A stretch of 64,000 nucleotides of DNA. Source: Pseudomonas helvetica. Lineage in GTDB: Bacteria; Pseudomonadota; Gammaproteobacteria; Pseudomonadales; Pseudomonadaceae. Position numbers and translations under genes: made by a program. The notes beneath the pieces are model-generated. The model was given only the letters and a program-made list of their open reading frames with translations, was not told the origin of the DNA and did no database searches. Location: assembly GCF_039908645.1 (NCBI RefSeq), contig NZ_CP150917.1, positions 618,501 to 682,500 of the forward strand, given 5' to 3'. The stretch's first letter is position 1. The number at the start of each line of letters is the position of its first letter. Of the stretch, positions 48,300-58,558 are shown in pieces.

Positions 48300-49094
48300 A
48301 TGACAGACAGCATGAACAGTAAACACATCGATCTGCTGGATTTCAGCGAACTGCCGGCCCCCGTGTACTTCCGCTATGCCGACTTTGATGCCCACCGCTT
48401 TGCCTCGGCTCACCGTCATCAGTGGGGCACGCTGGAGTATTCGGCCCACGGCGTATTGCACATGGAAATCGGCGGCAGCCGCTTCATGTCGCCGCCGCAA
48501 TACGCGGTGTGGGTGCCGCCGCAGACCGAGCACAGTTTCTACAGCAACCAGCCGATCAATTACCGCGCGGTTTGCCTCGCGCCGCCACTGTGTCGCGATC
48601 TGCCGCAACAGGCCTGCACGCTGGCGATCAGTGACATTCTCAAGGCAATCCTCAAGGACTTCGCAGCCCGCGACGTCAAGATCCCCGAGCGCCCGGCAGA
48701 CAAGCGCCTGGCCGAGGTGTTGGTCGATCAGCTTCAACAAGCTCCGGTGCATAACTGTTATTTGCCTTACGCCAGCAGCGCCGGATTGCTCAGTGTGCTC
48801 GAAACCTTGCAGGCATCACCGGGCGACAATCGGCCACTGGCGCAGTGGGCCGAGCAGATCCACGTCAGCGAACGAACCCTGGCCCGGCAGTTTGTTCGGG
48901 AACTGGGCATGAGCTTCGGTGAGTGGCGCCAACGCCTGCGTTTCCTCGCTTCGATCGAAGCACTGGACAGCCAGCGCAGCATTCAGGAGATCGCCTTCGA
49001 TATGGGCTACAGCACGTCGTCGGCGTTTATCGCGATGTTTCAGCGCCAGGCCGGTTGTACGCCCGAGCACTACCGTCGATACAAGGTTTTTTGA
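48300..49094 (+). CDS. AraC-family transcriptional regulator
   Basis: ATG 48300 (MTDSMNSKHID) gives 264 residues; ATG 48312 is an equally possible start, since neither has a strong ribosome-binding site. The N-terminal cupin-like domain contains HRHQWGTLEYSAHG. The C-terminal AraC DNA-binding domain has two helix-turn-helices: RPLAQWAEQIHVSERTLARQ and IQEIAFDMGYSTSSAFIAMF. The divergent orientation to the EamA transporter suggests it regulates that gene. Confidence 0.88.
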   Translation: MTDSMNSKHIDLLDFSELPAPVYFRYADFDAHRFASAHRHQWGTLEYSAHGVLHMEIGGSRFMSPPQYAVWVPPQTEHSFYSNQPINYRAVCLAPPLCRDLPQQACTLAISDILKAILKDFAARDVKIPERPADKRLAEVLVDQLQQAPVHNCYLPYASSAGLLSVLETLQASPGDNRPLAQWAEQIHVSERTLARQFVRELGMSFGEWRQRLRFLASIEALDSQRSIQEIAFDMGYSTSSAFIAMFQRQAGCTPEHYRRYKVF

Positions 49095-49283
49095 ACGGTT
49101 TGATGACACGTTGAATCGGCTGTTGGTTATATCGATTCATGAAACTTCAGCAAGAAATATCTTACGGTCTAATCAGACTTGCACTCCATTAATGGGCCGC
49201 CGAGCGTTGTACGCTTTTAGCGATGCGGCGCCACTATTTATTAAGGGGCTGTTCATTCAAATAATTAATTCAGGTAGTGTCAG

Positions 49284-52200
49284 ATGGTTTCGTCGTCAAC
49301 AAACAGTACGTCGCCTGCCAAAGCTGCTCAGGCAAGTATTCACCACGAATTTATAGAGCGTGCGCTTCCTGCCTGGCTGACCCTGGCGACACCGCAAAGG
49401 CTTCGGACGTTAAAAGTGGGCGGTGCAGGTATTCCCGGGTGGATCAGGAACGCTTCCCAAGCCGAACACCTGAGCATGCTCAATGCCCTGGAGGCAAGCT
49501 GGTCGTCGCAGAATGATGTCGACAAAATGCTGATGGATTTGCAAGACGTCCGTTCATTTGCCGAGCCAGTGCTGCGTCAGGCGTTAAAGGAAAAATACGG
49601 GGTTGAAGATGACGTCAGGGAAACGTTTCTGAAGTTGTACTCCGAGGTAAAGTTGTCTCCGTGGGGCCATAACTTTGATGGCGGTGCGAGCAGTCGTACA
49701 GTTTCCTTGCTGGATGCGGCGCTGCACAACTTTTCAAGTGCCGAGGTGTTTTTGTCGGGGTCGGAGTTTATCTCCCGACCCGATGCGCAGGGACACTTTG
49801 ATATAAAGAAAATTCGAAGCGCTATGTCCATTGAGCAATTCACGGCGCTGTGTCGCGAGTTGGATATTGGCGCCAGGTACAAACACTATTTGGAAAGTTA
49901 CTTGCGCCCCACCGATGGTCTGGCCCGCGGGGTGTTGCAGCACAGAGTCATAAAAAGCCAGCAAGCCGCGCTGAAAATCGCCCTGCAAATGGCGCTCTTG
50001 AGAAAAGACATCGGGGCGCAGGCGTATGTCGTTGTGCAGGGCATGATCAAGGGACTTAAAGGCCTGACCCTGGACGGTATTCCCGTTCGTTACTATCACC
50101 TGACGATGCTCGACACGCTCCTGAAAGGCATTGTGCTCATCGCCGCTGATCTCGATGCGCCTTATGGTGCAAACAGGCGAATCATTGCCTATGTGCCGCA
50201 CGATCCCGAGCATCCGTTGAAAGAGTACCCGTCGCTCGTCGAATTCAGCCGCGAGCTGACTCGCCAGTTACGTGATACCGGCCAGGCGTCGCCCCCTGCA
50301 CAGCCCTCGTCCGGGCTCAGTTATCAGCAGTTCTTCAGTCGCTTTGTCGACCATCAGCAGCGTGGGCATTTTTTTGCCGCGCTCAATGCTCAACTGGTGC
50401 GGGTCACCCAGCACGATAAAGAATGGGGAGTGGACCTGCCCGTATGGCGAGAAACGCCTGAAGAAAACCCACGCCTGCGCTATGGCGTCATGCGGTTCGA
50501 GAACGACACCGAGACCCGTTTCAATGGTGACCTGTGGGTTTATCTCTATCAGCAGCAGCAAAACAAAATTCTCAACGACGCCCGGGCGTTGGTCATTTCC
50601 ACTGCCGATGCTGATCGTACGGAGCGTTGGGCGTGGGTTGAAAATCTGCAAAAAATGCTCTCGGACATCTTCAATGTCGCGTTATTGGTGGTGACCCCCT
50701 TCGTGCCTTTTCTGGGTGAATTGATGCTGGCCTATACGGCTTATCAGTTGGTCAGTGAAGTGGTTGAAGGTGTACTCGATCTGTCTGAAGGATTGTATCT
50801 GGAGGCCGCTGAACAGCTGATCGGCTTCACCGAAAGCGTGGTTCAACTGGCAGCGTTTGCTGGCGGCATCAAGATTGGCGACCTGGCGTTCTCCAGGCTG
50901 TCACCGTTTATCGAAGGGGCAAAGCCGGTCACCCTGGCCACTGGCAAACAACGTCTGTGGGGGCAGAATCTTGAGCCTTACCAGCAAAAGGCACTGGTTC
51001 TGGCTGCCGATTCAAAGCCCGACGAATTGTGGCTGCATCAGCACGACGGCAAGCCGATCCTGCGCCTCGATACGTCTCACTTCGAACTCAAAAGCGACCC
51101 GCAAACCGGCAAGCACCGGGTGCAGCATCCAACCCGGCCAGATGCCTATCAACCTGTGGTCGAGAGTAACGGGGCGGGGGCATTCGTGATCGAAGGCGAG
51201 CAGCCTCAGTCGTGGGATGAGCAAACGCTGATGATGCGGATGGGGCAGCCGCTTGACGGTTTGACCGATTCGTTCGACGACATCCGCACGGTCAGTCGCA
51301 CCCATGTCGACGCGATGCGCCGGATGTACATCGACAATGAGCCGCCATTGCCCTTATTGAGCGATACCGTTACGCGATTCAGGATTGATCGGGATATTCA
51401 GACGTTCATCGATCAGATCAGCAGTGAGCAACCACAGCACTACCTGAAGGCCGATGTACGCACACAGTTGCAACTGCTGGATGGCGTGTGGCCCGGAGAA
51501 AGGCCGCTGCAACTTGTCGCGCGCGATGGAAGTGTCACTTGGCAGACAGGCTCCAACGATTCTGTTCCTGTGCGGATAAACGAGGACCGCTTGAACGATG
51601 GCGACCTGATTGCAACCTTGCTTTCGCACCTTGATGAAGGTGAAACAAAAACACTGATGGAAGACGTTTTCGGCGCGTCGGTCACGACTACGGGGGCTCA
51701 TGCAAAAATCCTTCGGGCGGAAATCGCACGGCGTGCCAGCGCCAAGCGAAACTTCATGTTCAATGCTCGTTACAAAGAGCACGAGTTGCGCTGGAGTGCT
51801 CAGGTACAAGCGGTTCAGTCCGAAATGCCGGGTCTGCCTGGCGCTGTTGCGCAAGAGTTGCTGGCGGTCGCCACACCCGAGGAACTGCAAATAGTCGCCC
51901 AAGGGCGCTTGCCATCGCGACTCAAGGGGCTGGCGCTCTATGCGCGTGAGGAAGTGAGGGTTGCTCGTGCTTATGAGGGGCTTTACCTGGCGTCGGTCGA
52001 AAGCTTCGATACCGAAACGCTGGTACTGCATTCGCTTGAGAACCTGCCGGGCTGGCCCTCGGATGTGTCCATTCAAGTCAGGCTGTTCGAGTACGAAGGC
52101 GGGGTGCTGGACAGTATCGGTACAGAGCACGCCACGCTTAAACGCACGATAGTCTCGCGAACAGATGGCAGCTTTCAGGCTTACGATGATCAAGGTAATG

Positions 52201-53678
52201 CCTTGCACGCAGAGACTGACCTCTACTCCTCGATCTTGCAGGCACTCCCGGATGCCGAACTGACCGGTTTGAATGTTCGCAGGAGTGACGTTCAGACACT
52301 GAAGCAGGCCGTACGTGATCACGCGGTAAGGCCTGACAGGTTGTCCACGATACTTGCGCAGTTCCCGGTCCCGATACCACCGGCTTTTAATCCCGCTTTG
52401 CTTCGTCTGCGTGGAGGTGCATCCAATGGGGGGGCTGTGGAGCCTGAGACGAAGAGGCTCCAGGCGGTTTTTAACAACCTTGTCGATTGGGGATATCCCT
52501 CTGACCCCCTGCCGTCTGTAGAAAGCGACTATTTGGATGGCCTGCAGTTAATTTGCGATGAGTTGTCCGAATCGCATCTGAACTCCCTTTACCCGGCATT
52601 TGCCGAGGCCATTCAAGCCAATGCCCCCATGACCAGAGCAGTGATAAGGCAAAGTGTCGAACTGTTGCCCGAGCTGAAAAAAATGCTGTCCCCTGAGCAA
52701 TTCACCGAACTACTGAACAACATGTTCATGGACGGTGAGCCAACGCCCTTGTCGGATTCGCAGCGGGAGCTGGGAATGACTGCTCGTTACCTGAAGAGAA
52801 CAAAACGTACGGATCAATATGAATCGCTGGCCCTCGCAGCGAAAGCAGGCAACGCTCCGTCGGGCACACTGGCTGATTTGCATAGCTACGTGGAGATGCT
52901 GGGCGAGCATATGAGCGCAACCGAGAAGGTCATTGAAGTCTCGTCGCAGACCATGGCCGATTTGAACATGGCACAGCGTGCGATCACCCGCGCCAAGGAG
53001 CTTCTCCCTTTGTCCGGCAACCAACTACCGAGCATCTGGGAAAAGGGCGGATCGGCTATCGCTGCACTGAAAAATCTCCGAAAAATCGACTTGGCTACCG
53101 GTTTGCCTACGGCCGAGCTCACCACTGCCGAAGCTGCACAGGCCGCTATCAACATCAAGGGCGGGAACTGTTCGGAGAATTCGAAAGTGACGTTCTCGAT
53201 CCTCGCGAACCAGCCCCGGACATCTGAAATACATATTGTCAAAGCCACCAACTTTGACCATCAGTATGTTGTCATTGGTGACTTGAGCCACCCGGAGCAA
53301 TTGGTTGCTGCCGATTCCTGGCCAGAGTTTCCCTGTGCCCATCTGACCCGCGAGGGCTACTTCACGTTCGATCCTGAACCGGTGCTGAGCCTGAAGCCTG
53401 GCCCTGCCGTCGCCGAGTATGCGTTTATCGACGATGCACCTGCTGGCACTGCCGTTATTCCGCCCCGAGGCTCGGATGATTCGACGCTCAGGGCGATAAA
53501 AATTCCCAAGCTGCATCTGAAAGGCGGTTATGCCCAATGGACTTCATTGAAAGAGCTAGGCGCTACCTATGTATCGCCTGATGAGCGAGCGGTTTCTTTC
53601 GAGCGACACAGTGCTTCGGTTATCGAGAATCGCCTCGAGACGTTTGAGAGCTACGACAAAGCGGTCTCGTCCCGTTAA
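49284..53678 (+). CDS. Giant toxin-like protein with a C-terminal Cys-His-Asp module
   Basis: ATG 49284 (MVSSSTNSTSPAKAAQA) gives 1464 residues without a signal peptide. The first 1000 or so residues match the 'dermonecrotic toxin'-type N-terminal region also present in the partial gene at 59950: LLDAALHNF, FTALCRELDIGARYKHYLE, AYVPHDPEHPLKEYPS, YQQFFSRFV, then a hydrophobic pair of helices (about 460-530) and ARAYEGLYLAS. The last 200 residues form a different module: C1296 in GGNCSEN, H1326 in FDHQYVVIGD and D1344 in AADSWPEFP, the order of papain-like peptidases and deamidases such as PMT C3 or SseI. I infer a cytotoxic effector that enters target cells; the delivery route is not visible. 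Confidence 0.8.
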   Translation: MVSSSTNSTSPAKAAQASIHHEFIERALPAWLTLATPQRLRTLKVGGAGIPGWIRNASQAEHLSMLNALEASWSSQNDVDKMLMDLQDVRSFAEPVLRQALKEKYGVEDDVRETFLKLYSEVKLSPWGHNFDGGASSRTVSLLDAALHNFSSAEVFLSGSEFISRPDAQGHFDIKKIRSAMSIEQFTALCRELDIGARYKHYLESYLRPTDGLARGVLQHRVIKSQQAALKIALQMALLRKDIGAQAYVVVQGMIKGLKGLTLDGIPVRYYHLTMLDTLLKGIVLIAADLDAPYGANRRIIAYVPHDPEHPLKEYPSLVEFSRELTRQLRDTGQASPPAQPSSGLSYQQFFSRFVDHQQRGHFFAALNAQLVRVTQHDKEWGVDLPVWRETPEENPRLRYGVMRFENDTETRFNGDLWVYLYQQQQNKILNDARALVISTADADRTERWAWVENLQKMLSDIFNVALLVVTPFVPFLGELMLAYTAYQLVSEVVEGVLDLSEGLYLEAAEQLIGFTESVVQLAAFAGGIKIGDLAFSRLSPFIEGAKPVTLATGKQRLWGQNLEPYQQKALVLAADSKPDELWLHQHDGKPILRLDTSHFELKSDPQTGKHRVQHPTRPDAYQPVVESNGAGAFVIEGEQPQSWDEQTLMMRMGQPLDGLTDSFDDIRTVSRTHVDAMRRMYIDNEPPLPLLSDTVTRFRIDRDIQTFIDQISSEQPQHYLKADVRTQLQLLDGVWPGERPLQLVARDGSVTWQTGSNDSVPVRINEDRLNDGDLIATLLSHLDEGETKTLMEDVFGASVTTTGAHAKILRAEIARRASAKRNFMFNARYKEHELRWSAQVQAVQSEMPGLPGAVAQELLAVATPEELQIVAQGRLPSRLKGLALYAREEVRVARAYEGLYLASVESFDTETLVLHSLENLPGWPSDVSIQVRLFEYEGGVLDSIGTEHATLKRTIVSRTDGSFQAYDDQGNALHAETDLYSSILQALPDAELTGLNVRRSDVQTLKQAVRDHAVRPDRLSTILAQFPVPIPPAFNPALLRLRGGASNGGAVEPETKRLQAVFNNLVDWGYPSDPLPSVESDYLDGLQLICDELSESHLNSLYPAFAEAIQANAPMTRAVIRQSVELLPELKKMLSPEQFTELLNNMFMDGEPTPLSDSQRELGMTARYLKRTKRTDQYESLALAAKAGNAPSGTLADLHSYVEMLGEHMSATEKVIEVSSQTMADLNMAQRAITRAKELLPLSGNQLPSIWEKGGSAIAALKNLRKIDLATGLPTAELTTAEAAQAAINIKGGNCSENSKVTFSILANQPRTSEIHIVKATNFDHQYVVIGDLSHPEQLVAADSWPEFPCAHLTREGYFTFDPEPVLSLKPGPAVAEYAFIDDAPAGTAVIPPRGSDDSTLRAIKIPKLHLKGGYAQWTSLKELGATYVSPDERAVSFERHSASVIENRLETFESYDKAVSSR

Positions 53679-53839
53679 CGGCCATTCTTGAAGCGTTGTT
53701 TGAGCCGGGAGCCAGTTACTGATAACTCGCACTCGGCTTTTTTGCAGGTCGTCATAGTTGAAAGGTGAAGGTGTAACGGCATTTGTCTACACTCCGTTCG
53801 AGGCCGCGCCCATCGGTGCGGTAACAAGGAGAAAACTCC

Positions 53840-54145
53840 ATGAAGATGCTGCGTATCCCTTTGTTGATGATCGGTCTGCTGCTCTGTTCCCAAGGCTTTG
53901 CCGCCACGGCACAACAGAACAAAATGGCCACCTGCAATGCCGACGCCACCGCGAAAGCCCTCAAGGGTGATGAGCGCAAAGCCTTTATGAGTACCTGCCT
54001 GAAAGCCGCGCCGGCAGCAGAGGCGGCCAAACCCATGACCCCTCAACAAGAGAAGATGAAAACCTGCAACGCCACCGCTACCGCACAGGCGCTTAAAGGT
54101 GATGCGCGCAAAACCTTCATGAGCGATTGCCTGAAGAAAAAATAA
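53840..54145 (+). CDS. psiF: PsiF-family phosphate-starvation-inducible protein
   Basis: ATG 53840 follows AAGGAG and gives 101 residues with a signal peptide ending SQGFAA. Two near-identical 30-residue repeats (ATCNADATAKALKGDERKAFM and KTCNATATAQALKGDARKTFM, each with two Cys) are the PsiF repeat. It is a periplasmic protein of unknown biochemical role that is induced by low phosphate in E. coli. No Pho box was found by eye. Confidence 0.9.
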   Translation: MKMLRIPLLMIGLLLCSQGFAATAQQNKMATCNADATAKALKGDERKAFMSTCLKAAPAAEAAKPMTPQQEKMKTCNATATAQALKGDARKTFMSDCLKKK

Positions 54146-54167
54146 GCTGCGCTCCCCGTGCCCCTCT

Positions 54168-54255
54168 GTAGGAGCAAGGCTTGCCCGCGATAGGGGCACC
54201 GCGGTGGAACTGACAGACCGCGTCATCGTTCATCGCGAGCAAGCTTTGCTCCTAC
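54168..54255. repeat. REP-type inverted repeat with GTAGGAGCAAGGCTTGCC arms
   Basis: Left arm starts GTAGGAGCAAGGCTTGCCCG and the right arm ends CAAGCTTTGCTCCTAC, imperfectly complementary. Same family as the perfect copy at 23170-23244. Confidence 0.85.
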
Positions 54256-54336
54256 AGTGGTGAAGTCATCCGCTCGCTTCAATGTCGGAAGGCTGGCAGA
54301 CTGCCAATCCTTTAACGCCGTTTGTTTTGAGGCTGT

Positions 54337-55350
54337 ATGCCAACGTTTTCTCAGCGTCACGTGTTGCTGTTGGTCAGTTGGGTGATCATTTTTGGTGGGC
54401 TATTGCTGGTGATACCGCTGCGACTGTTGCCCAGTCTGCTGGCCGGGTTACTGGTGTTCGAACTGGTCAACATGCTCACCCCGCAGTTGCAACGACTGAT
54501 CGAAGGACGGCGTGCACGCTGGCTGGCCGTGGCCTTGCTTGGCACGCTGGTGGTCAGTGTACTGGCGCTGATTTTTGCCGGTGCTATCAGTTTTCTGCTG
54601 CATGAAGCGGAAAACCCCGGGGCTTCCCTGGACAAATTCATGCTGGTGGTCGATAAGGCGCGTGGCCAGTTACCGCCATTCATCGACGCTTACCTGCCCG
54701 CCAGCGCCGCTGAATTTCGCGTGGCCATCGGCGAGTGGCTGAGCAAACACCTGAGCGACCTGCAACTAGTCGGCAAAGACGCCGCGCACATGTTCGTCAC
54801 GTTGCTGATCGGCATGGTGCTGGGGGCGATCATCGCTTTGCAGCGCATCCCTGACCTGACCCAACGCAAACCCCTGGCGGCAGCACTGTTCGACCGTTTG
54901 CACCTGCTGGTTCAAGCGTTTCGCAATATCGTCTTTGCGCAGATCAAGATTTCCCTGCTCAACACTTTTTTTACCGGGATCTTCCTGGCAGTGATCCTGC
55001 CGCTGTTCGGGATCAAGCTGCCGTTGACCAAAACCCTGATCGTGCTGACCTTCCTGCTGGGCTTGCTGCCGGTGATCGGCAACCTGATGTCCAACACGCT
55101 GATCACCATCGTCGGCTTGTCGTTGTCGATCTGGGTTGCGGTGGCGGCGCTGGGTTATCTGATCTTTATCCACAAGCTGGAATACTTTCTCAACGCGCGG
55201 ATCGTCGGCGGGCAGATCAGTGCCAAGTCCTGGGAGTTGCTGCTGGCAATGCTGGTGTTCGAAGCCGCGTTCGGCCTGCCGGGAGTGGTGGCAGGGCCGA
55301 TTTATTACGCGTACCTGAAGAGCGAGTTGAAGCTGATCGGGATGGTTTGA
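54337..55350 (+). CDS. AI-2E-family transporter
   Basis: A 337-residue membrane protein starting MPTFSQRHVLLLVSWVIIFG with about seven to eight helices. The stretch KIEYFLNARIVGGQISAKSWELLLAM (here with L at position two) and the C-terminal FEAAFGLPGVVAGPIYYAYL are typical. E. coli TqsA of this family exports autoinducer-2; most other members have no assigned substrate. Confidence 0.88.
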   Translation: MPTFSQRHVLLLVSWVIIFGGLLLVIPLRLLPSLLAGLLVFELVNMLTPQLQRLIEGRRARWLAVALLGTLVVSVLALIFAGAISFLLHEAENPGASLDKFMLVVDKARGQLPPFIDAYLPASAAEFRVAIGEWLSKHLSDLQLVGKDAAHMFVTLLIGMVLGAIIALQRIPDLTQRKPLAAALFDRLHLLVQAFRNIVFAQIKISLLNTFFTGIFLAVILPLFGIKLPLTKTLIVLTFLLGLLPVIGNLMSNTLITIVGLSLSIWVAVAALGYLIFIHKLEYFLNARIVGGQISAKSWELLLAMLVFEAAFGLPGVVAGPIYYAYLKSELKLIGMV

Positions 55351-55367
55351 TCCTGAGTTGATCTACT

Positions 55368-55471
55368 TGTGGCGAGGGAGCTTGCTCCCGCTGGGCCGCG
55401 AAGCGGCCCCTTATCCCGAAAAAGAGGGGACTGCTACGCAGTCCAGCGGGAGCAAGCTCCCTCGCCACAGG
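55368..55471. repeat. REP-type palindromic repeat pair
   Basis: Left arm TTGTGGCGAGGGAGCTTGCT and right arm AGCAAGCTCCCTCGCCACAG, located between the AI-2E gene and the Hsp70 gene, which converge here. Confidence 0.85.
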
Positions 55472-55478
55472 GGTTGCG

Positions 55479-56753
55479 TCAGGCCAGGGTGCCGTAACGC
55501 TTCATCGCCTCGATCGCCAGACCGCTGCCGATGCTGCCGAAGATATTCCCTTCAACATGCTGCGCGTTCGGCAGCATCGCCGACACGCTGTTACGCAGCG
55601 CCGGAATCCCGCTCGAACCACCGGTAAAGAACACCGTATCCACCTGGTCGACGCGCACATTGGCATCGTTGAGCAATTGGCTCACGCTGTTGCGCACCCG
55701 TTCCAGCAGGTTATCGATGGCCGATTCGAATAGCGCCCGGCTCAATTCGACACTCAAACCCGGTTCGATCCGGTCCAGTGGTACGTGGCGACTGTCGGCA
55801 TGGGTCAGCTGGATCTTGGTTTCTTCCACTTCCATTGCCAGCCAGTGCCCGGCGCGCTGGTCGATCAGCTTGAACAGGCGATCGATACCGCTGGTGTCTT
55901 CGATGTCGTAGCGCATGCTGCCCAACGCCAGGGTCGATTTCTGCGAGTACACCGAGTTGATGGTGTGCCAGGTCGCCAGGTTCATGTGGTGGCTGGTGGG
56001 CATGTAGGCGCCACTTTTCATCCGGCTGCCGTAGCCGAACAACGGCATCAGGCCCTGGAGGCTCAGTTGCTTGTCGAAATCGGTCCCGCCGATGTGCACG
56101 CCGCCGGTGGCGAGGATGTCGTCGTGACGGTTGTCGTGGCCGCGTCGCTCAGGCGACAGGCGCACCAGGGAGAAGTCCGACGTGCCCCCGCCGATGTCGA
56201 CGATCAGCACCAGCTCTTCCTTTTCGATGGTCGACTCATAGTCGAACGCTGCGGCAATCGGTTCGTACTGGAACGAGACGTCCTTGAAACCGATGGCGCG
56301 GGCTACGTCCACAAGGGTGTTTTCGGCTTCCTGGTCGGCCATTTCATCGTCATCGACGAAAAATACCGGACGCCCCAGCACCACTTCTTCGAATTCTCGA
56401 CCGGCGGCGGTCTCGGCACGCTTCTTCAGCTGGCCGATGAACAGCCCGAGCAGGTCCTTGAACGGCATTGCCGTGCCCAGGACGCTGGTGTCGTGCTTGA
56501 TCAGCTTGGAGCCCAGCAGGCTTTTGAGCGAGCGCATCAAGCGGCCTTCGTAGCCTTCCAGATACTCGTGCAGCGCCAGCCGGCCGTACACCGGGCGGCG
56601 TTCTTCCATGTTGAAGAAGACCACCGACGGCAGGGTGATTTTGTCGTCCTCCAGCGCGATCAGCGTTTCCATGCCAGGGCGCAGCCAGCCGACAGTGGAG
56701 TTGGACGTGCCAAAGTCGATACCGCAGGCACGGGCTGGAGATGCGTTTTTCAT
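55479..56753 (-). CDS. yegD: YegD-like Hsp70-family protein
   Basis: A 424-residue protein with the actin/Hsp70 ATPase fold: phosphate-1 loop GIDFGTSNSTVGW, phosphate-2 loop VDIGGGTSDFSLV and the adenosine motif FFTGGSSGIPALR. It stops after the nucleotide-binding domain, as YegD proteins do, and lacks the DnaK substrate-binding domain. It may be a specialised chaperone. It lies divergent from the J-domain gene cbpA, about 300 bases away; those 296 bases show no gene. Confidence 0.9.
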   Translation of the reverse strand: MKNASPARACGIDFGTSNSTVGWLRPGMETLIALEDDKITLPSVVFFNMEERRPVYGRLALHEYLEGYEGRLMRSLKSLLGSKLIKHDTSVLGTAMPFKDLLGLFIGQLKKRAETAAGREFEEVVLGRPVFFVDDDEMADQEAENTLVDVARAIGFKDVSFQYEPIAAAFDYESTIEKEELVLIVDIGGGTSDFSLVRLSPERRGHDNRHDDILATGGVHIGGTDFDKQLSLQGLMPLFGYGSRMKSGAYMPTSHHMNLATWHTINSVYSQKSTLALGSMRYDIEDTSGIDRLFKLIDQRAGHWLAMEVEETKIQLTHADSRHVPLDRIEPGLSVELSRALFESAIDNLLERVRNSVSQLLNDANVRVDQVDTVFFTGGSSGIPALRNSVSAMLPNAQHVEGNIFGSIGSGLAIEAMKRYGTLA

Positions 56754-57049
56754 GTCTTTCAGGTTCCGGTTAAAAAACGGCCGCGCAGTGTATGTCAGAG
56801 CGGCGCAGAATCGAAGGCCGACTATCCGCTAAATTCAAGGTCATCGCTCACTTGAAAGACTATCCTTGTTCCCCAAACATACGGACATGGCGTGGCAGCC
56901 ACCCTGTGATCAAGTGATCCGCCCCGGCTGCCGATAAACTTCAGATGTGCTGCCCGATCAGATTCTTGAGATCGGTCAAGCCTGCGGCAGCCAATCAGTG
57001 CATGCTGTGCCTGGCTGCGCGATATCGATAACGGATGGTGATTCCCTCG

Positions 57050-58000
57050 ATGGACTTCAAAGACTATTACAAGATTCTCGGTGTGGAGCCGACCGCTGAC
57101 GACAAGGCGATCAAGGCCGCCTATCGCAAGCTGGCGCGCAAATACCACCCTGACGTCAGCAAGGAAAAGGACGCCGAGGCCAAGTTCAAGGATGTCTCGG
57201 AAGCCTATGAAGCGCTGAAAAGCGCCGACAAGCGCGCCGAATACGATGACTTGCGCAAATACGGCCAGCACGGACAACCGTTCCAGGGCCCGCCGGGTTG
57301 GCAGGGCCGTGGTGGTGCGGGTGGTTTTGGCGGCGGTCAGGACAGTGGCGATTTTTCGGACTTCTTCAGTTCGATTTTTGGTAACCGTGGCCCGGGTTTC
57401 GGGGGTGGACAGTCTGGTCGCAGTGCCGGTCGTCGAGGGCAAGACGTGGAAATGGAATTACCGGTTTTTCTGGAAGAAACCCTGTCGACCGAATCGAAGA
57501 AGGTCAGCTTCCAGGTGCCTCAGTACAACGCGGCCGGCCAGCACGTCAGCAATACCAGCAAAAGCCTGAACGTGAAGATTCCGGCGGGTGTCACCGATGG
57601 TGAGCGCATTCGACTCAAGGGCCAGGGCGCACCGGGTGTCGGTGGCGGCGCCAATGGCGACCTGTACCTGACCATTCGTTTTGCGCCGCACCCGAAATAC
57701 GACGTTGAAGGTGAAAACCTGATCATCACCTTGCCGCTGGCCCCGTGGGAGCTGGCGCTGGGTGCAGAGGTCGCGGTGCCGACCCTGACCGGCAAGATCA
57801 ACCTGAAAGTTCCAGCCGGCAGCCAGAACGGCCAGCGCATGCGCGCCAAAGGCCACGGCCTGCTGAACAAGGCCGGGCAGCGCGGTTACCTGTTCGTGCA
57901 GCTCAAGGCGGTAATGCCCAAACATATCGACGATGACGTCAAAGCGTTGTGGCAGGAGCTGGCGAAGAAAGCCGCTTTCAATCCGCGGGAGCATTTTTGA
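57050..58000 (+). CDS. cbpA: J-domain co-chaperone / curved-DNA-binding protein CbpA
   Basis: ATG 57050 ([14 protein letters not shown]) is the normal family start; the ATG at 57035 adds only five residues. It gives 316 residues. The J domain contains HPD in [13 protein letters not shown], a Gly/Phe-rich linker spans about residues 80-128, and two beta-barrel substrate domains follow. CbpA stimulates DnaK and binds curved DNA in stationary phase; its activity is set by CbpM, encoded 24 bases downstream. Confidence 0.94.
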   Translation: MDFKDYYKILGVEPTADDKAIKAAYRKLARKYHPDVSKEKDAEAKFKDVSEAYEALKSADKRAEYDDLRKYGQHGQPFQGPPGWQGRGGAGGFGGGQDSGDFSDFFSSIFGNRGPGFGGGQSGRSAGRRGQDVEMELPVFLEETLSTESKKVSFQVPQYNAAGQHVSNTSKSLNVKIPAGVTDGERIRLKGQGAPGVGGGANGDLYLTIRFAPHPKYDVEGENLIITLPLAPWELALGAEVAVPTLTGKINLKVPAGSQNGQRMRAKGHGLLNKAGQRGYLFVQLKAVMPKHIDDDVKALWQELAKKAAFNPREHF

Positions 58001-58023
58001 GTCAAGAGAAGGAGTAGCCAATC

Positions 58024-58329
58024 ATGAGCAACCCCCTGATCGTTCAACTGGACATGGCAGAGTTCTGTGAGGCGACCGATTTACCGGACGTCTACGTGAT
58101 CGAAATCGTCGAACACGGCATCCTCGAACCTCAGGGCGCGCAGCCCAAGGATTGGCGTTTCAACGACTATGAACTGGCGGTCGCCAAGCGTGCCGCCAAG
58201 TTACGGCGTGACCTGGATCTGGAATGGGAAGGCGTCGCCCTGGCGCTCGACCTGCTTGAAGAAGTGCAGCAACTACGCGCCGAGAATCGCATGCTCAGGC
58301 AGCGGTTGGGGCGGTTGCTGGTCGAATAG
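58024..58329 (+). CDS. cbpM: CbpM chaperone modulator
   Basis: A 101-residue protein with GAAGGAG upstream. It has a MerR-like helix-turn-helix fold with the central YVIEIVEHGILEPQG stretch, then a helical C-terminus (LDLLEEVQQLRAENRMLRQR). It binds the J domain of CbpA and inhibits it. Confidence 0.93.
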   Translation: MSNPLIVQLDMAEFCEATDLPDVYVIEIVEHGILEPQGAQPKDWRFNDYELAVAKRAAKLRRDLDLEWEGVALALDLLEEVQQLRAENRMLRQRLGRLLVE

Positions 58330-58370
58330 CCCCATCTCGTAGCAGCCTGGTTAGGGGACAAGCCCCGAAC

Positions 58371-58533
58371 CTGTGGCGAGGGGGCTTCTGTGGCGAGGGA
58401 GCTTGCTCCCGCGGGTCGGTCCGCGTTCGGGCGTAGCGACCTTAATATCGGCCGCCGCGAGTATTCAGATGGAAAGCGATTGCTGGATTACGACCGCTTC
58501 GCGGCCGAGCGGGAGCAAGCTCCCTCGCCACAG
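58371..58533. repeat. REP-type palindromic repeat pair with a partial extra arm
   Basis: The sequence begins with a truncated GTGGCGAGGGGGCTT arm directly joined to a full left arm GTGGCGAGGGAGCTTGCTCC, and ends with GAGCAAGCTCCCTCGCCACAG. Two successive left arms imply insertion or duplication within the element. Confidence 0.8.
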
Positions 58534-58558
58534 TCGTGGTCTTCACTCACGTCCACCA

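Noticed and set aside
55785..56855. 356-residue plus-strand frame over the YegD-like gene
   Set aside because: Antisense shadow of a gene with intact Hsp70 ATPase motifs.
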